Assembly (NCBI RefSeq): GCF_000023105.1
Contig: NC_012669.1
Span: forward strand, 4,341,025 to 4,405,024
DNA length: 64,000 nt
Origin: Beutenbergia cavernae DSM 12333
GTDB taxonomy: Bacteria > Actinomycetota > Actinomycetes > Actinomycetales > Beutenbergiaceae
Reading direction: 5' to 3'
Part shown: in pieces, positions 24,740 through 33,394 of the stretch
Numbering within the stretch: the stretch's first letter is position 1
How the letters are laid out: each line of letters begins with the position of its first letter
Program-made: the position numbers and the translations under genes
Notes under the pieces: generated by a model
The model's database searches: none
What the model was told of the DNA's origin: nothing
What the model saw: the letters and a program-made list of their open reading frames with translations, nothing else

Positions 24740-25453
24740 GTGACCTACGCCCCGCCCGCCACGCGCCGCCGATCCACGGGCTGGCTCGCCGTCGTCCTCG
24801 TGGTCCTGCTCCTGGCGGCCGCCGCCGTCGCCGTCGACCGCTGGTTCGTGACCGAGACGGAGCGCCGCGTGGCCACCGAGCTCGAGCCCAGCATCGGCGC
24901 CCGCCCGGACGTCAGCATCGGCGGGTTCCCGTTCCTCACGCAGTACGCCGCGGGCGAGCTCGACGACGTCCGGATCACCGCTGACACCGTCACCTACACC
25001 GACCTCACGCTGACGGACGTGACGTTCGACGCGGCCGGGGTCCCGACCGACCTCACCCAGCCGGTCGGCCAGGTGCGGGTGGACGCCGTCGTCCCGGCCG
25101 ACACGCTCACCGCCGCGCTGCAGAACGCGGAGGGCGTGCCCGACGGCGTCACGATCGTGACGCAGGACGGTGCGGTCGTCGCGTCGGTCAGCGTGCTCGG
25201 GCTCCCGATCGAGGCGACTCTCGCGCCGCGCCCGGACGGACGCGCGATCGCCGTCGACGTGGAGGAGGTCACGATCGGCGGCGCCGTCGTCTCCGTCGTC
25301 GACCTTCCGGCATTCGTCGCCGACGCGCTCACGGGCCTGCGCGTCGAGCTCGACCAGCTGCCCGAGGGCCTCGAGCTGACGACGTGCGAGGTGACGGACG
25401 ACGGCGTCCGGCTGGTCGCGGAGGGCACCGACGTCGTCCTGCCGACCGGCTGA
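24740..25453 (+). CDS. LmeA/DUF2993 family lipid-binding-like protein
   Basis: 237 residues from GTG 24740 (GTG 24731 is also possible). There is one N-terminal hydrophobic segment, WLAVVLVVLLLAAAAVAVDRWFV. Then follows the DUF2993 pattern: TETERRVATELE, RPDVSIGGFPFLTQYAAGELDDVRITAD, and VRVDAVVPADTL. The mycobacterial member LmeA binds phospholipids in the periplasm and helps lipomannan mannosylation, so a cell-envelope location is expected. The last residues (PEGLELTTCEVTDDGVRLVAEGTDV) are the family C-terminus. The gene follows the catabolic operon after 25 bases but has no functional link to it. Confidence 0.85.
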   Translation: MTYAPPATRRRSTGWLAVVLVVLLLAAAAVAVDRWFVTETERRVATELEPSIGARPDVSIGGFPFLTQYAAGELDDVRITADTVTYTDLTLTDVTFDAAGVPTDLTQPVGQVRVDAVVPADTLTAALQNAEGVPDGVTIVTQDGAVVASVSVLGLPIEATLAPRPDGRAIAVDVEEVTIGGAVVSVVDLPAFVADALTGLRVELDQLPEGLELTTCEVTDDGVRLVAEGTDVVLPTG

Positions 25454-25468
25454 CCCCTCGCCGAGCGG

Positions 25469-26287
25469 CTACCGCCGCGGGCGTGGGCGCCGCCAGGAGT
25501 CGTCCTTGAGGTCGGACCCGGCGATCGTCCCCATCTGCAGCATCCCGCCGTCGACGACGTACGACGTGCCCGTCACGTAGGACGCGGCGGGGCTGCACAG
25601 GAACGCGACGACGGCGGCGACCTCGCGCGGGTCCGCGGGCCGACCGAGCGGCACGCCGGGCCGGCTGACCGTGTGGACGTCGACGCCGTCCTGCCCCGTG
25701 AGCGGCGTCGCCACCTCACCGGGCGCCACAGCGTTCACCGTGATCCCGTGCTCCGCGAGCTCGAGCGCCGCCGCCCGCATCATCATCCCGAGCCCGGCCT
25801 TCGCCGTGCTGTACGCGGCCGTCCCGATGCGCGGCAGGTGCTCGTGCACGCTCGTGATGCTCACGATCCGGCCGCCGCGACCCGCCGCGATCATCCGGCG
25901 CGCAGCCCCCTGGGCGAGGAGGAACGGGCCCTCGAGGTCGACGGCGGCCACCTGCCGCAGCAGCTCGAGCGAGAGGTCGACGAACGCCGCCCGCCCGCCG
26001 ACCCCCGCCACGTTGACGAGGGCGTCGAGGCGTCCCAGCTCGCCGACCAGGGCATCGAGGGCGGGATCCACGGAGTCGGCGTCACGCACGTCGAGCCGCT
26101 GCGTCGCCACCCGCGCCCCCGCCGCGCGGGCGAGCTCCGCCGTCGTCTCGACGCTGCGTCCCTCACCGGAGGCGAACCAGAGGAGACCGACGTCGAACCC
26201 CGCCTCGGCGAGCGCGATCGCGCACGCCCGTCCGATGCCCGACTCCGACCCCGTCACGACGGCGACCTGCCGCACCTGCTCGCTCAT
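25469..26287 (-). CDS. Short-chain dehydrogenase/reductase
   Basis: 272 residues from ATG 26287 (GGAGAG about 8 bases upstream; two in-frame ATGs slightly upstream are less well placed). A classical SDR: cofactor loop TGSESGIGRACAIALAEAGFDV, NVAGVGG, active-site Ser in IVSITSVHEHLPRIG, and YSTAKAGLGMMMRAAALELAEHGITVNAVAPGEVATPL. The closing SYVTGTSYVVDGGML is typical. It is probably a 3-oxoacyl-reductase-like or sugar dehydrogenase; the substrate cannot be told. It converges with the DUF2993 gene, with 15 bases between stops. Confidence 0.9.
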   Translation of the reverse strand: MSEQVRQVAVVTGSESGIGRACAIALAEAGFDVGLLWFASGEGRSVETTAELARAAGARVATQRLDVRDADSVDPALDALVGELGRLDALVNVAGVGGRAAFVDLSLELLRQVAAVDLEGPFLLAQGAARRMIAAGRGGRIVSITSVHEHLPRIGTAAYSTAKAGLGMMMRAAALELAEHGITVNAVAPGEVATPLTGQDGVDVHTVSRPGVPLGRPADPREVAAVVAFLCSPAASYVTGTSYVVDGGMLQMGTIAGSDLKDDSWRRPRPRR

Positions 26288-26434
26288 GGGCACACTCTCC
26301 GGCATCGCCAATGGATCGCGCTACGGCGCCCTGGAGGGCGCGCCCGTTCGGCGTGCCGACGCCGCGGAACCGGAGTAGGAACGTGTTCGACAGGCGTGGC
26401 CACCGGTGCCGCGCCCGGACACGAGGAGCACCAC

Positions 26435-26620
26435 ATGGGCATCGACGACCTCGTCAACAAGGCACAGGACGCGCTCAAGGAGCACGGTGACACGATCTCC
26501 GACGGCCTCGAGAAGGCCGGCGAGGCGATCAAGGAGAAGACGCCGGACAACATCGACGGCCACGTCGACACGGCGATCGACAAGGCGCAGGAGTACATCG
26601 AGCAGCAGAAGAACAAGTAG
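26435..26620 (+). CDS. MT0933-like small protein (annotated antitoxin family)
   Basis: 61 residues from ATG 26435, with GAGGAG 8 bases upstream. The protein is nearly all charged amphipathic helix (MGIDDLVNKAQDALKEHGD, ending AIDKAQEYIEQQ), matching the mycobacterial MT0933/Rv0909 type labelled antitoxin. Rv0909 is paired with toxin Rv0910 (an SRPBCC protein). Here no toxin gene adjoins it: neighbours are a SDR and a peptidase. It may be a solitary housekeeping relative. A strong hairpin follows its stop. Confidence 0.75.
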   Translation: MGIDDLVNKAQDALKEHGDTISDGLEKAGEAIKEKTPDNIDGHVDTAIDKAQEYIEQQKNK

Positions 26621-26643
26621 GACGTCCTGGCGCACGACGACGA

Positions 26644-26674
26644 CGCCGCCCCTCCGCGTGCTGGTGGGGCGGCG
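26644..26674. terminator. Hairpin between convergent genes
   Basis: CGCCGCCCC (26644-26652) pairs perfectly with GGGGCGGCG (26666-26674) around a 13-base loop, followed by TT. It lies between the convergent MT0933-like and S9 peptidase genes, so it probably terminates both transcripts. There is no long T-run. Confidence 0.6.
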
Positions 26675-26700
26675 TTCGCGTCCTCAGCCCGGGCCCGTCC

Positions 26701-28851
26701 TCAGCCCAGGACCTCGGGCAGCTCCCGTTCCTCCCCCAGCACGTGCCGAGCCAGGAAACCGGAGACGACCTCGTACCAGACCTTCGCGTGCTGCGGCGTC
26801 AGCACCCAGTGGTTCTCGTCCGGGAAGTACAGGAACCGGTGCTGGCTCGTGCCGTCCTCGCCCGCGGGGAGCCCCGAGGACGAGAGGAGCTCGTACCAGA
26901 GCCGCAGGCCCTCGCCGATCGGCACCCGGTAGTCCTTGTCGCCGTGCACCACGAGCATCGGCGTCGTGATGTCCGCGACGGCCCGGTGCGGCGAGTTCTC
27001 CAGCGCCATCTCGGCCGTCATCTCGCGCTCCCAGTAGAACGCGGCGTCGGTGGTCGGGCCGAACTGGTCGAGCGCCCACAGGCTGGCGTGCGTGACGATC
27101 GCCGCGAACCGGTCCGTGTGCCCGGCGACCCAGTTCGCCATGTAGCCGCCGAACGAGCCGCCCATCGCCGCGGTCCGCGTCTCGTCGACCTCGGGCAGCG
27201 CCTCCGCCGCGTCGGTGATCGCCATGAGATCGGTGAACGGGGCCTTGCCCCACGCGCCCCAGCCGCGCTGGATGAAGTCCTGCCCGTAGCCCGTCGAGAG
27301 CGCCGGGTCCGGCAGCAGCACCGCGTAGCCCTGCGCCACGAGCAGCCACGGGTTCCACCGCCAGCTCCACGCGTTCCACGAGCCGAGCGGTCCGCCGTGG
27401 ATCCAGAGCGCGAGCGGGGCCGGCGCGGCCGGGCTCGCACCGTCCGGCACGGCGAGGAACGCCCGGATCGCGACCTCTGCCCCGATCTCGACGACGGTCG
27501 TGGTCACCTCACGCAGGTGGCCGGGCAGCGCGGGCCGCGCGCTCGGACCGGGCAGGACGCTCACGCCGGAACCGTCGAGCGCCACCCGCACGACCTCCGC
27601 CGGGTACTCGTAGCTGCTGCGCAGCGCGAAGGCGGCGGACCCGTCCGGTGCGACGACGACGTTCGTGAACGCCCCGTCCGCGGTGAGTCGCCGCACGTCG
27701 GACGCGCCCGCCCCCGGGTCGCCCACCGGGACGACGAACACGGGCGCGGCGCCGCCGTCGTCGGCGGTCACGAGCAGGGCGGACCCGTCCGGCAGCCACG
27801 CCTCGGGGTGCGCCCAGCGGTCCCAGTCGCTCACGAGCCGCCGCGCGCCGGACCCGTCGATCCCGGCGACCCACAGCTCGACGCGCGGTGCGTCGTGCGG
27901 GGTCGAGATCGTCTCGCGCACGTACGCGACCCGGGTCCCGTCGGGGCTGATGACGGCGGCACCGAGGTCAGCACCGGCGTCGTCGACGATGACGGTCCGC
28001 TCCCCCGTCGCGACGTCGATGCGCGCGAGGACGGAACGCACGAAGCCCTTCGCCCCCGGCACCGCCCACGACGCGACGATCGTGGCGCCGTCGGGCGCCA
28101 GGTCGAAGCCGGCCTCCGGGGACAGCGCCCGCCGCGCGTCGGCCGTGAGGTCGCGCGTGCCGCGCTCGTCGTCCGGGCCGGGGTCCTTCGTGGACGACGG
28201 CGACCCGCCCTCGGCGTCGGACGTCACCTTCTCGGCGTCCTCGGGCTTCTCGGGCGGCAGCGGTGCCCCCTCGACCGAGAACAGGCGCGGGAACGCCGGC
28301 CCGAGGTCGTGGTCCCAGTAGCGGACCGGGTAGCCGTCGTGCAGGATCGCCGCGACCTTCTTCTCCTTGCGCGCCTTGCGCAGGCGCCGCTCCGCCGTCT
28401 CGTCGCCCGCGCCGAGCAGCGTGTCGGCGACCACGACGACGGCCTCTCCCGTGCGGGAGGCCACGACGGCGCCGACGCCGTCCGGGCGCCGCGCGAGCAC
28501 GTGGGCCTCCCCACCCGCCGCGGGCAGCCGCCAGACGCACGGGACGGCGTCGTCCTCGCTCGTTCCCGCCTCGGCCCGCTTCGCGACGAACAGCAGGTCG
28601 CCGGCCGGCGTGATCGCCGCCTGGCCCTCGCCCTTCGCGCCGCGGGTGAGCCGGCGGGCGGGCCGTTCACCGGCCGGGTCCACCTCCCACAGGGCGGTGA
28701 CGTAGCGCGTCTTCTTCTCGTCGAGCACGGACTGGCCGACGACGAGCCGGCTCCCGTCCGGCGCGAGCGCGAGGCCGCCGAGGCGCGGCAGCGCGACGTA
28801 CGCGTCGAGGTCGTGGAAGGGGGTGGCGGGCTGAGCGGCGTCGTCGGTCAC
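26701..28851 (-). CDS. S9 family peptidase (acylaminoacyl-peptidase/DPP-like, prolyl oligopeptidase superfamily)
   Basis: 716 residues. The first 430 residues form a beta-propeller-like region with repeated strands (PRLGGLALAPDGSRLVVGQS). The alpha/beta-hydrolase domain carries the nucleophile Ser near residue 565 (GGSFGGYMANW), Asp in VVHGDKDYRVP and His in DENHWVL. The enzyme is cytoplasmic, with no signal peptide, and removes or trims N-terminal residues or short peptides. An acidic low-complexity insert (PPEKPEDAEKVTSDAEGG...) interrupts the propeller near residues 200-240. A second, S9A-type oligopeptidase lies 650 bases away on the other strand. Confidence 0.92.
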   Translation of the reverse strand: MTDDAAQPATPFHDLDAYVALPRLGGLALAPDGSRLVVGQSVLDEKKTRYVTALWEVDPAGERPARRLTRGAKGEGQAAITPAGDLLFVAKRAEAGTSEDDAVPCVWRLPAAGGEAHVLARRPDGVGAVVASRTGEAVVVVADTLLGAGDETAERRLRKARKEKKVAAILHDGYPVRYWDHDLGPAFPRLFSVEGAPLPPEKPEDAEKVTSDAEGGSPSSTKDPGPDDERGTRDLTADARRALSPEAGFDLAPDGATIVASWAVPGAKGFVRSVLARIDVATGERTVIVDDAGADLGAAVISPDGTRVAYVRETISTPHDAPRVELWVAGIDGSGARRLVSDWDRWAHPEAWLPDGSALLVTADDGGAAPVFVVPVGDPGAGASDVRRLTADGAFTNVVVAPDGSAAFALRSSYEYPAEVVRVALDGSGVSVLPGPSARPALPGHLREVTTTVVEIGAEVAIRAFLAVPDGASPAAPAPLALWIHGGPLGSWNAWSWRWNPWLLVAQGYAVLLPDPALSTGYGQDFIQRGWGAWGKAPFTDLMAITDAAEALPEVDETRTAAMGGSFGGYMANWVAGHTDRFAAIVTHASLWALDQFGPTTDAAFYWEREMTAEMALENSPHRAVADITTPMLVVHGDKDYRVPIGEGLRLWYELLSSSGLPAGEDGTSQHRFLYFPDENHWVLTPQHAKVWYEVVSGFLARHVLGEERELPEVLG

Positions 28852-28917
28852 GGCTCTGGTCTACCACGCGACCCCGCGCTCGGTCCCGAGGATTCGTGCG
28901 GCGGCGTCCTCCGGGGC

Positions 28918-29358
28918 TCAGGGCTGGTCGGCAGCCCACTCCATCGGTATCTCCTGGGTGATGGCGACCAGGTTGCCGTCCGCGGCCTTCAGGACGGCCA
29001 GCCGGGCACCGGGCATGTCCACGATGCCGGTGGCCGGATCGATGTTGTCCCCCGTGGCGGCGTCGGCGGTGCCGACCTCGGCGAGCGATCCGTCGGAGAC
29101 CTCGGTCATCGCCGTCGCCCCGGCGGCGACCAGCGCGGCGTGCGCCTGCTCGATGTCCTCGACCGTCCAGAAGACCAGTGGATGGTCCACCCAGGGAGCC
29201 GCCGTGAGCCCGATCTCCACCCCGTCACCGGAGAACGCCGCGAAGTCGTCGCTCTGGAACGCAGGTGGTTGGCCCAGCAGCGCCGTCCAGGCGTCGACGC
29301 TCGCGATGAGATCCCGTGCGGGCAGGACCACATTGCCGAAGCCGGTCAACCGTGTCAC
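28918..29358 (-). CDS. VOC superfamily protein
   Basis: 146 residues from GTG 29358, chosen for GGAGGAG 6 bases upstream. It begins VTRLTGFGNVVLPARDLIASVDAWTALLGQPPAF and continues ... WVDHPLVFWTVEDIEQAHAALVAAGATAMTEVSD, ending GNLVAITQEIPMEW, which is the one-module VOC pattern. No clear metal-ligand set can be picked out with certainty. Substrate unknown. The gene is tandem to the S9 peptidase gene (66 bases) and divergent from the prolyl oligopeptidase gene. Confidence 0.82.
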   Translation of the reverse strand: MTRLTGFGNVVLPARDLIASVDAWTALLGQPPAFQSDDFAAFSGDGVEIGLTAAPWVDHPLVFWTVEDIEQAHAALVAAGATAMTEVSDGSLAEVGTADAATGDNIDPATGIVDMPGARLAVLKAADGNLVAITQEIPMEWAADQP

Positions 29359-29488
29359 TGGATTCTCCTCCAAGGGTTCGTCGCTGAGGCCGAGGCGCCG
29401 CCGCACGGTATCGCGCCCGTGCCGACCTGCGCGGATGCCACATCGAGCATGCGCCCGCCTCGCGTCCGGCGTGCGGTTGACTGGGGGC

Positions 29489-31657
29489 GTGCCGTACGCC
29501 GAGACCGCCCCGGTTCCCGCCCTGACCTACCCGCCCGCCCGCCGCAGCGACGTCGTCGAGGAGCTGCACGGTATCTCCGTGGCAGACCCGTACCGCTGGC
29601 TCGAGGATCCGGACGCTCCGGAGACGACGGCGTTCGTCGCCGCCCAGAACGCGCTGAGCTCGCCGCTGCTCGACGCGCTGCCGGAGCGCCCCGTCTTCGC
29701 GGACCTCGTCTCGCGGATCCTGCACGCGCCCAGCGTCGGCCTGCCGCACGAACGCTCGGGTCGCACGTTCGCGTGGGTGAACGACGGGACCACCAACCAG
29801 GACGTGCTCGTGGTGTCCGACGACGGGGCACCGGAGGCCGATCTCGACTCGCGCGTCCTGCTCGACCCCAACGCGCTGGATGCCGAGGGCACGACGGCGG
29901 TGACGGGCTGGTCGGTGAGCCCGGACGGCGCGCTCCTGGCGTACGCGGCGGCCGAGGCGGGCTCGGACTGGCGCACGATCCGTGTGCTGGACGTGGCGAC
30001 CGGCGCCGCGCTGCCGGACGAGATCGGCTGGACGAAGTGGGTCGAGCCGACCTGGCTGCCCGACTCCTCGGGCTTCCTGTACTGGGCTCACGACGCCCCG
30101 GCCGGTGCGACGTTCTCGGACGTCACCGAGGCCGGGTACCTGCGGCTGCACCGGCTGGGCGACGACCCTGGCGACGACGTCACGGTCTGGCACCGCCCGG
30201 ACGCCCCGCGCCTGTTCGCCTACCCCGACGTCGCGGGCGAGTGGCTCGTGCTCCGGTACGCGGCCGGGTCGTCCGGGCCGAGCGACCTCGCGGTGCGGCG
30301 GCTCGTCCCCGGGCCGCGGGGCCTCGACGTGGCGGAGCAGGAGGTCGCTCTCACGTCCGATGCGCGGGCGCGGTGGTCGGTGCTCGGCGCGCGCGGGTCG
30401 CGGCTCGTGCTGCACACGGACGACGGCGCCCCGCGCCGCCGCATCGTCACCGTGGACCTGGCGCGGCTCGGGGAGGACGACGGCGGCCCGGTCGAGTTCG
30501 TGGAGCTCGTCGCCGAGGACGCCGACGCGGTGCTGCGTCCGGAGTCCGCGCTGGCGGCCGACGGCCTCGCGCTCGTGTACTCGCGCGACGCCACGCACCG
30601 CGTCGTGCTCGCGACGTTCGACCCGGCGGACGACGGCGCCGCGGCCCTTACCGTGACGGCGCACCGCCGCGCCGTCGACCTGGGCGGCGCCGTGACCGTG
30701 GCGGATCTCGACGTCGAGGAGGGCTCCGCCGTCGTCCACGTGCGCACGGCCAGCTTCACCGACGCGGGGACGAACCACCGCGTGGTCACGTCGCCGACGC
30801 CGAAGCACACCGTGCTGCCGACGCCGCCGGGGGCGTTCGACGTCGGTGACGTCTCGGTGACACGGCCTCGTGCGACGTCCGCCGACGGCACCGAGGTGCC
30901 GATGTTCCTGGTCCGGCGCACCGACCTGGCCGACGGCGAGCACGGCCCGCGGCCGACCCTGCTGTACGGCTACGGCGGCTTCCGCCTCGAGGCGAACCCG
31001 GAGTTCCGCGCGATCTTCGTCGCGTGGGTGGCGGCCGGCGGGACGCTCGCGGTGGCGACGCTGCGCGGCGGCGGGGAGTACGGCGAACAGTGGCACGACG
31101 CCGGGACGAAGGACCGCAAGCAGAACGTGTTCGACGACCTGTACGCGTGCGCCGAGACGCTCCTCGCCGACGGGATGGCGTCGGCGATCGCCGTGCACGG
31201 ACGCTCGAACGGCGGCCTGCTCGTGGGCGCGGCCATGACGCAGCGGCCGGAGCTGTGGGCGGCGGCCCTGCCGACGGTCGGCGTGCTGGACATGCTGCGC
31301 TTCCACCGGTTCACGGTCGGCTGGGCGTGGCGCAGCGACTACGGCGACCCGGACGACGCCGCCGACTTCCCGGCCCTGCACGCCTACTCGCCGCTGCACC
31401 GCGTGCGGGACGACGTGGCGTACCCGCCGACGCTGATCTGCACCGGCGACCACGACGACCGCGTGGTCCCCGCGCACTCGCTGAAGTTCGGGGCGGAGCT
31501 GCAGCACACCGCCTCTCCGTCCTCGGGGCCGGTGCTGCTGCGCGTCGACACGCGTGCGGGCCACGGCATGGGCAAGCCGAAGGACGCGCAGGCCGCGGAG
31601 TTCGCCGACCAGCTCGCGTTCGCCGCGCACCACACGGGGTTGGTCCCCGAATCGTGA
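29489..31657 (+). CDS. Prolyl oligopeptidase (S9A family)
   Basis: 722 residues from GTG 29489, the full length of S9A enzymes. The opening PPARRSDVVEELHGISVADPYRWLEDPDAPETTAFVAAQN is diagnostic. A seven-bladed propeller follows, and the hydrolase domain has Ser near residue 573 (HGRSNGGLLVGAA), Asp in CTGDHDDRVVP and His in RAGHGMGKP. GGGEYGEQWHDAG is also conserved. It cleaves peptides shorter than about 30 residues after proline in the cytoplasm. The next gene begins 4 bases before its stop (GTGA), so the two are coupled. Confidence 0.94.
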   Translation: MPYAETAPVPALTYPPARRSDVVEELHGISVADPYRWLEDPDAPETTAFVAAQNALSSPLLDALPERPVFADLVSRILHAPSVGLPHERSGRTFAWVNDGTTNQDVLVVSDDGAPEADLDSRVLLDPNALDAEGTTAVTGWSVSPDGALLAYAAAEAGSDWRTIRVLDVATGAALPDEIGWTKWVEPTWLPDSSGFLYWAHDAPAGATFSDVTEAGYLRLHRLGDDPGDDVTVWHRPDAPRLFAYPDVAGEWLVLRYAAGSSGPSDLAVRRLVPGPRGLDVAEQEVALTSDARARWSVLGARGSRLVLHTDDGAPRRRIVTVDLARLGEDDGGPVEFVELVAEDADAVLRPESALAADGLALVYSRDATHRVVLATFDPADDGAAALTVTAHRRAVDLGGAVTVADLDVEEGSAVVHVRTASFTDAGTNHRVVTSPTPKHTVLPTPPGAFDVGDVSVTRPRATSADGTEVPMFLVRRTDLADGEHGPRPTLLYGYGGFRLEANPEFRAIFVAWVAAGGTLAVATLRGGGEYGEQWHDAGTKDRKQNVFDDLYACAETLLADGMASAIAVHGRSNGGLLVGAAMTQRPELWAAALPTVGVLDMLRFHRFTVGWAWRSDYGDPDDAADFPALHAYSPLHRVRDDVAYPPTLICTGDHDDRVVPAHSLKFGAELQHTASPSSGPVLLRVDTRAGHGMGKPKDAQAAEFADQLAFAAHHTGLVPES

Positions 31658-32103
31658 CCGCCGGCGACCTCACCTGGCCGGTGCCCGACGGCGGCTGGCC
31701 GGCCTGGGTGCGGGACGTCCCGTACGACGCCGCCCGGCACCCGCTCGCCCAGACCGGGCCGATCGAGCGGGGCGCGAACTGCCAGCGGTACGCGTACGCC
31801 GTCGTCGGCCTCTTCGGGCTCGAGGTCCCCCCGCTGCGCTCGAGCGACCTGTGGGAGCGCGGGCCGCAGGTCGCCGCCGACGAGCTGGAGCCGCTGGACC
31901 TCGTGCTGGTGAACGGCTCCGCCGAGGCGTATGGCGCGCACGTCGGCGTCGTGCTCGGACCGGACGCCGTGCTGCACCTGTGCGCCGAGGTCGGCCGGCC
32001 CGCGGTGTGGGGCTGGGCGGACCTCGCCGCGCGCGAGCGCTACGCCGTCGTCCTCGGCGGAGTCCGCCCCGCGGGCGTCAGTCCTCCGCCGGACGGTGCG
32101 TGA
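31654..32103 (+). CDS. NlpC/P60-like putative hydrolase
   Basis: 149 residues from GTG 31654, overlapping the oligopeptidase stop by 4 bases. Features consistent with an NlpC/P60-type cysteine peptidase fold are RGANCQRYAYAVVGLFG (candidate nucleophile Cys at about residue 47), the LEPLDLVLVNG strand, and GAHVGVVLGPDAVLHLCA (candidate His at about residue 97). There is no signal peptide, unlike wall-acting members, so it may process intracellular muropeptides or peptides with the adjacent oligopeptidase. The 3' end overlaps the convergent methyltransferase gene by 26 bases. Confidence 0.7.
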   Translation: MTAGDLTWPVPDGGWPAWVRDVPYDAARHPLAQTGPIERGANCQRYAYAVVGLFGLEVPPLRSSDLWERGPQVAADELEPLDLVLVNGSAEAYGAHVGVVLGPDAVLHLCAEVGRPAVWGWADLAARERYAVVLGGVRPAGVSPPPDGA

Positions 32104-32827
32104 CGTAGACGAACTCGAGCCCGGGCCGGTCCGGGGCGTCGCGGACCTCGTCGACCACGAACCCGGCCGCCTCGAGCGACGCGTCGAGCAGCTCGCGCCC
32201 GCGGAACCACAGCGTCGAGGTCGAGCGCAGCTCGGCGCCGTCGGACGCGAAGCGGACCACACCCCGGAACGTGACGTAGGTCCCCGGACCGCGATCCTCC
32301 TCGACGTCCGTCCCGTCGTTCCAGGACTCCACCTCACCGACGCCGGGGACGTCGACGACGGCGTGCGTCGCCTCACGCGTCCAGCGGCGCCACGCCTCCT
32401 TCGCCGGGTCGCGCGTCTCGAACACGAACCGCCCGCCGGGGCGCAGCGCGGCGCGGACGCCGGCCAGCGTGGCAGCCCACTCCTCCTCGGTGAGGAAGAC
32501 CTGCGCGACGTTGCCGGTCATCACCGCGAGGTCGACCTGCAGCGGCGGGAGCGTCGTCGCGTCGCCGTGGATCCAGGTCACCGCGTCCGCGTGGGGCTTG
32601 CCGCGGGCGACGTCCAGCGACGCCGCCGCAGGGTCGACGCCGACGACGTCGACCCCGCGCGCCGCGAGCATCGTCGCGAACGTGCCGGTGCCGCAGCCGA
32701 CGTCGAGCACGGCGCGGGCGCCGAACTCCTCGACCATGGCCGCGTAGTGGTCGAGGTCGCTGCGGTCCGGATCGAGCGGGTCGTAGACCGCGGCCAGCCG
32801 GGGGTGCTCGAAGATGTTGTCTGGCAT
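32078..32827 (-). CDS. Class I SAM-dependent methyltransferase
   Basis: 249 residues. The SAM site VLDVGCGTGTFATMLAARGVDVVGVDP is motif I and the acidic loop; DLAVMTGNVAQVFLTEEEW is the post-motif region; and LRPGGRFVFETRDP is motif III. The C-terminal half (FRGVVRFASDGAELRSTSTLWFRG) is a small beta-rich cap as in methyltransferase type 11/25 proteins. The acceptor is unknown. The last 26 bases overlap the end of the NlpC/P60-like gene on the other strand, so transcripts of the two genes can pair at their 3' ends. Confidence 0.9.
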   Translation of the reverse strand: MPDNIFEHPRLAAVYDPLDPDRSDLDHYAAMVEEFGARAVLDVGCGTGTFATMLAARGVDVVGVDPAAASLDVARGKPHADAVTWIHGDATTLPPLQVDLAVMTGNVAQVFLTEEEWAATLAGVRAALRPGGRFVFETRDPAKEAWRRWTREATHAVVDVPGVGEVESWNDGTDVEEDRGPGTYVTFRGVVRFASDGAELRSTSTLWFRGRELLDASLEAAGFVVDEVRDAPDRPGLEFVYVTHRPAED

Positions 32828-32909
32828 CGGGCTGACGCTAGGCCGGTACCCGCGGTCCGGTCACGCCTTTTGCTCGAGCGCACGCGTCGGCAGCGTCATC
32901 GCGCCGGCC

Positions 32910-33347
32910 TCACTTCAGGTGACCGCGGATCTCCCCGCCCGGGAACGTCGGTGTGTGGACGTTGATGTAGTAGTCGCGCGGGGACGCCTCGATCGCGGCG
33001 AGCAGCGCCGGGTCGGCGGTCACGCAGTCGGAGATCGACCAGGTGGTGCCGGTTCCGACGTCGAGCGGGACGACGATCGGCCCGGCGACCTTCCGCTCGC
33101 CGACGTGGATGTGCGCCGCGACGGCCGGGACCGAGAGGTTCCGGGCCGACATCGTGTAGCAGAGCTGGTCGCCCGAGATCTCGTAGGAGAAGAAGCCGTG
33201 GGCGCCCGTGTTCGAGCCCGTGGTCTCCTGGCCGACGTTCAGCGGGATCGCCGGGCTACCGGAGGCGGCCGCGGCCGGGACGAGAGCGGCGCAGAGGGCG
33301 GCACCGAGGACGACGGCGCCGAGACGGGTTCGTGTGGACGTGCGCAT
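32910..33347 (-). CDS. Secreted CHRD-domain protein
   Basis: 145 residues with a Sec signal peptide (RLGAVVLGAALCAALVPAAAASG, cleavage near residue 29). The mature part is a single CHRD (chordin-like) domain: LCYTMSARNLSVPAVAAHIHVG ... PRDYYINVHTPTFPGGEIRGHL, with the characteristic HIH and FPGGEIRGHL motifs. CHRD proteins are extracellular; their bacterial role is unknown. The gene lies just upstream of, and on the same strand as, nothing related; its neighbour on the other side is the CopD-CtaG fusion gene, read in the same direction. Confidence 0.88.
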   Translation of the reverse strand: MRTSTRTRLGAVVLGAALCAALVPAAAASGSPAIPLNVGQETTGSNTGAHGFFSYEISGDQLCYTMSARNLSVPAVAAHIHVGERKVAGPIVVPLDVGTGTTWSISDCVTADPALLAAIEASPRDYYINVHTPTFPGGEIRGHLK

Positions 33348-33394
33348 GGGAACGGATCCTCACTGATCGGTGGTTCCCTGCACCGGCTCCGAAC

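Noticed and set aside
26435-26701. Toxin-antitoxin operon
   Set aside because: Only the antitoxin-like gene is present; the following gene is a peptidase on the opposite strand.
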